From NCBI GenBank assembly GCA_934546685.1, contig CAKTEB010000066.1, positions 1-13,839 of the forward strand: a stretch of 13,839 bases of DNA, read 5' to 3'. This DNA is from an uncultured Oscillospiraceae bacterium. Its GTDB lineage: Bacteria; Bacillota; Clostridia; Oscillospirales; Oscillospiraceae. A program made the translations under genes and the position numbers. Shown one piece after another: positions 13,333 through 13,839 of the stretch; the stretch's first letter is position 1; each line of letters opens with the position of its first letter. Below the pieces are notes generated by a model that was given only the letters and a program-made list of their open reading frames with translations, did no database searches and was not told the origin of the DNA.

Positions 13333-13760
13333 GTCTCATCCTCCCGGGCCTGACGTTCCTGCTCCATGAGATCTGCCAGCGTGTACTTCCCCAGGTAGTC
13401 CATGACCACCTGATCCAGTCCCTTCCAAAGAGGCAGCGTCCGGCACTGCTCCGCTCTGGGGCAGGGCTTTGCCCCCTTCTCCAGGCAGGCTACGGGGCTG
13501 AGGCTCAGCTCCGCCACCCCCAGGATCTCCGCCGCCGTATATTCCTCCGGCCTGCGGGTCAGCCGGTAGCCGCCGCCCTTGCCCCGAACGCCGGACACCA
13601 GGCCCTCCTGGGTCAGAAAACGAACGATGGTTTCTAAGTATTTCTCAGAGATCTCCTGCCGCTGGGCGATCTCCCGCAGGGAGACATAGCCGTCGCTGTT
13701 CTGCTCTGCCAGATCGATCATGACCCGGAGCGCATAGCGGCCTCTGGTGGAAATCATCAT
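13329..13760 (-). CDS. Rrf2-family transcriptional regulator with three-cysteine cluster (IscR-like)
   Basis: The 143-aa protein is a typical Rrf2 regulator. An N-terminal winged helix (ISTRGRYALRVMIDLAEQ at 3-20; recognition region ISEKYLETIVRFLTQEGLV, 37-55; wing VRGKGGGYRLTR, 58-69) is followed by a dimerisation helix. C92, C100 and C106 (spacing x7, x5) resemble the [2Fe-2S]-binding cysteines of IscR (x5, x5). The cysteine-free B. subtilis CymR type is therefore less likely, but cluster binding is inferred. ATG at 13760 is preferred because GAGAGG lies 8 nt upstream; ATG at 13757 is possible and a GTG at 13781 lacks a ribosome site. It is translationally coupled to mnmA and probably autoregulates the pair. 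Confidence 0.9.
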   Translation of the reverse strand: MMISTRGRYALRVMIDLAEQNSDGYVSLREIAQRQEISEKYLETIVRFLTQEGLVSGVRGKGGGYRLTRRPEEYTAAEILGVAELSLSPVACLEKGAKPCPRAEQCRTLPLWKGLDQVVMDYLGKYTLADLMEQERQAREDET

Positions 13761-13775
13761 GTCATGCACCTCTCT

Positions 13776-13788
13776 CGGCACAATGCCG
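13776..13788 (-). other. Hairpin directly before the rrf2 ribosome site
   Basis: CGGCA-CAA-TGCCG is a perfect 5-bp inverted repeat that ends 2 nt before the GAGAGG ribosome site of rrf2, in the transcribed leader. It may tune translation or be a protein-binding site. Confidence 0.4.
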
Positions 13789-13802
13789 TTTGTAATGTGA
13801 TT

Positions 13803-13831
13803 ATTGTAACATTTTACAGGACTTCCTGCAA
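13803..13831 (-). promoter_or_regulatory. Promoter of rrf2-mnmA
   Basis: On the minus strand TTGCAG (13826-13831), a 17-nt spacer and TACAAT (13803-13808) preceded by TGT form an extended -10 promoter, with a start near 13797. The -10 and its flanks are AT-rich, with several TGTAA/TTACA words, which could hold an Rrf2 operator, but no clean long palindrome is seen. Confidence 0.75.
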
Positions 13832-13839
13832 CTCTTTTC

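Noticed and set aside
1..13839. Mobile elements, CRISPR arrays, toxin-antitoxin or phage-defence genes
   Set aside because: No transposase, integrase, repeated spacer array, or defence-family motif is visible on either strand; gene content and composition look uniformly chromosomal.

Overview
The window looks like a GC-rich chromosomal segment of a gut-type Clostridia bacterium, probably Oscillospiraceae (Flavonifractor/Oscillibacter/Lawsonibacter-like). That placement is inferred from the protein style (one-domain QueF, MarR-controlled fused ABC exporter, Rrf2 next to mnmA), AAGGAGG-type ribosome sites, frequent TTG/GTG starts and sigma-A type promoters. I see no insertion sequence, prophage, CRISPR array or other sign of recent transfer. 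It is mostly a housekeeping region with a strong RNA-modification flavour.

Left end (1-2508, all minus strand): pyrB (aspartate carbamoyltransferase with an unusual C-terminal zinc-ribbon tail) is followed with no gap (TAA-ATG) by an RlmI/YwbD-family rRNA methyltransferase. A separate strong promoter then drives tRNA-Gly(UCC) and tRNA-Arg(UCU). Middle left (2509-6709): a GNAT acetyltransferase gene is divergent from pyrB. A bidirectional terminator separates it from a convergent fused MacB-type ABC transporter, which is divergent from a MarR regulator across a 9+2+9 palindromic operator.

Centre (6710-10854, plus strand): a complete preQ1 operon, queD-queE-folE-queC-queF, with mutY appended. 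FolE makes dihydroneopterin triphosphate from GTP, QueD makes carboxy-tetrahydropterin, QueE makes 7-carboxy-7-deazaguanine, QueC makes preQ0, and QueF reduces preQ0 to preQ1 for insertion into tRNA by Tgt (not in the window). The 5' leader contains a readable preQ1-I riboswitch (6786-6824) followed by mutually exclusive antiterminator and terminator helices, so the end product should switch the operon off.

Right end: an OFA-type MFS transporter with its own promoter converges, at a 14-bp bidirectional terminator, on an rrf2-mnmA pair (minus strand) that starts from a promoter at the window edge.

The points most worth a second look are the PyrB-zinc tail fusion, the preQ1-I switch with its possible long-range alternative pairing, the MarR operator, the Rrf2-mnmA coupling without a cysteine desulfurase, and the very regular use of extended -10 promoters.
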